A stretch of 64,000 nt of DNA from Torymus aiolomorphi (Eukaryota > Arthropoda > Insecta > Hymenoptera > Torymidae): the NCBI GenBank assembly GCA_036365515.1, contig CM070873.1, forward strand, positions 263,328,075 through 263,392,074. Direction: 5' to 3'. Below are positions 62,795 through 64,000 of this stretch, piece after piece. The notes below the pieces were generated by a model. It made no database searches, was not told the origin of the DNA, and worked only from the letters and a program-made list of their open reading frames with translations. Position 1 is the stretch's first letter. The number at the start of each line of letters is the position of its first letter. Made by a program: the position numbers and the translations under genes.

Positions 62795-64000
62795 CGCACT
62801 CGACAACGAGTGACACAGCACCTGAATATTTTCGTCTTGTAAATACCATCTATATTTACGGTCGCGTATATTTAGCGTAAATGCTCTGCACCGGCGACAT
62901 GGACCCGCCGCACTTACGCTACCTCTTTCTCTCTCGGATGAGGTGGGTGTGCCGTGCGCGCGGCAGTATTCACGTGTGTTCACGTATTTTCATCGTGCAC
63001 TTGAGTCACGAGCGATGGCTCATTTCGATGCTCCTACTAGCGCCGGTCACGCACTAACGGAGCTTTGAGATACAGGCCGGCCCGCGGCGCGCGAGTTTTC
63101 AAAATAAGCTCGTCGTCTCGACTGCTGCTGTTGGTGAATTCTCTCCGCGTCTCCCTTTTTCCTCGTGGTGTAGGAGGAGGGGGAAGTCCGATTCTCGGGA
63201 GCGCGCTAACAGACACAAAGCCAGATCGTTTTGGCATAAGTCAAAACCTTCGGTATGCGAGGAAAGAGAGAGAGCACATGGTGCGACCGCTCATGCTCTT
63301 CGCTCGCAGTTAGCTCGTACGTGTCGTATTGTTTAGCTCTTTTTCTTTAGCCGGTGCTCTTCGTTAAAGAGGGATCGAGTTTGATGCGCTAAGCGTGTGT
63401 TTATCAGTGAAACTCAAAGGGCTACTCACTATTTTCACTGGGGCAATAGTTTGCGAAATAGTACTTTGTCTATTATCGAAATACATACATTCTAAAGTTT
63501 TTTTTTTAATTATTGAACTATAATGAAAAATTAAATTAAATTTATATTCTATTCCTAATATTACTTCGATTAGGTGTCAATTACATTCCTCAGCAAAGTC
63601 ATTTCTAATCCTCCTTTTAACTCAGACGTTCTACTACTTGTGTTTACCAAATATTGTCCTCATTTCCCATTCCTCTCTCTCTCTCTCCCTCTTCTCAGAT
63701 GGGCGTCTCACTTACCTTCTCTCCCTGTCCCCCTCAGCGTTGTTCCTCTTTTTGCCTTTGTCGCGCGCGACTCGAAGAGAGTGCGACACAGTCCCCGCGA
63801 GCTGAGGCGAGGCGAGGCTGGCGCGCGCTGCTGGACCGAGTTTATTTCCGTGTCAATTAGGCTCGTTTATTTGCCCACAGGATCTTCCCAAGTAATTACG
63901 CGTCCGTTAATAGTTAACGACATCTACCCGCGCGGACAGGTGGCTCGGCAAGAGGCCCCGATCAGCGCGCGAGCACCCGGCACGACTGACGTGTTTACGA
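62136..64000. other. Non-coding DNA, CpG-rich, with (GT)n
   Basis: (GT)n lies at 62745-62786, with CpG-rich sequence around it and an AT-rich pocket at 63470-63660. No gene or transposon ends recognised. Short CT tracts near 63672-63690. Confidence 0.6.

Overview
This is eukaryotic nuclear DNA, almost certainly from an insect. A parasitoid hymenopteran (chalcidoid-like wasp) is my best guess. The guess rests on a CpG-rich unmethylated-looking background full of long (CT)n/(GA)n and (CA)n tracts, an irritans-type mariner, a BEL/Pao element and many short DNA transposons. I recognise no intact host protein-coding gene. Most open frames on either strand are low-complexity translations of microsatellites. 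The window reads like a gene-poor intergenic or long intronic region, broken by islands of transposable elements (TEs).

Layout. 1-13.0 kb is CpG-rich non-coding DNA with microsatellites and AT-rich patches. 13.0-26.2 kb is a TE island: a CACTA-like element (13369-14164), a LINE fragment between inverted repeats (15946-16640), two tandem duplications, an AGTAGGG-ended element (18031-19106), and a 4.5-kb inverted-repeat-bounded composite (20207-24725). The composite holds two hairpin MITEs, a second AGTAGGG element and scraps of an unrecognised reading frame. It is followed by a large palindromic CACTA-like element (24724-25739) and the right end of another (to 26195). 26.2-31.3 kb is host-like non-coding DNA.

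31.3-44.2 kb is a second TE island. It holds a broken Myb/SANT-like reading frame (minus strand), a 1.2-kb array of palindromic tandem repeats, a truncated BEL/Pao retrotransposon, a truncated mariner, and a CR1/Jockey-like LINE interrupted by a 2.1-kb element at an exact TTAA. 44.2-64.0 kb is host-like DNA with two more CACTA-like elements (49840-50942; 59340-61294), a TTAA element spanning a (CA)n tract (61480-62131), and one weak TATA-plus-ORF candidate (58813-59111).

The main observation is structural. Four CACTN-ended elements with recoverable ends all carry 2-bp target duplications (CA, GA, TC, TA). tRNA-like modules with A and B boxes sit inside, or just beside, members of this group at four places, and those modules resemble at least three different tRNAs. 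One module is split by a 756-bp hairpin element at TTAA. Target-site duplications let several insertions be defined to the base: the two 154-bp hairpins (8-bp duplications), the 432-bp hairpin (6 bp) and the three TTAA elements. No functional system of working genes is visible; what is here is a layered record of mobile-element insertion.
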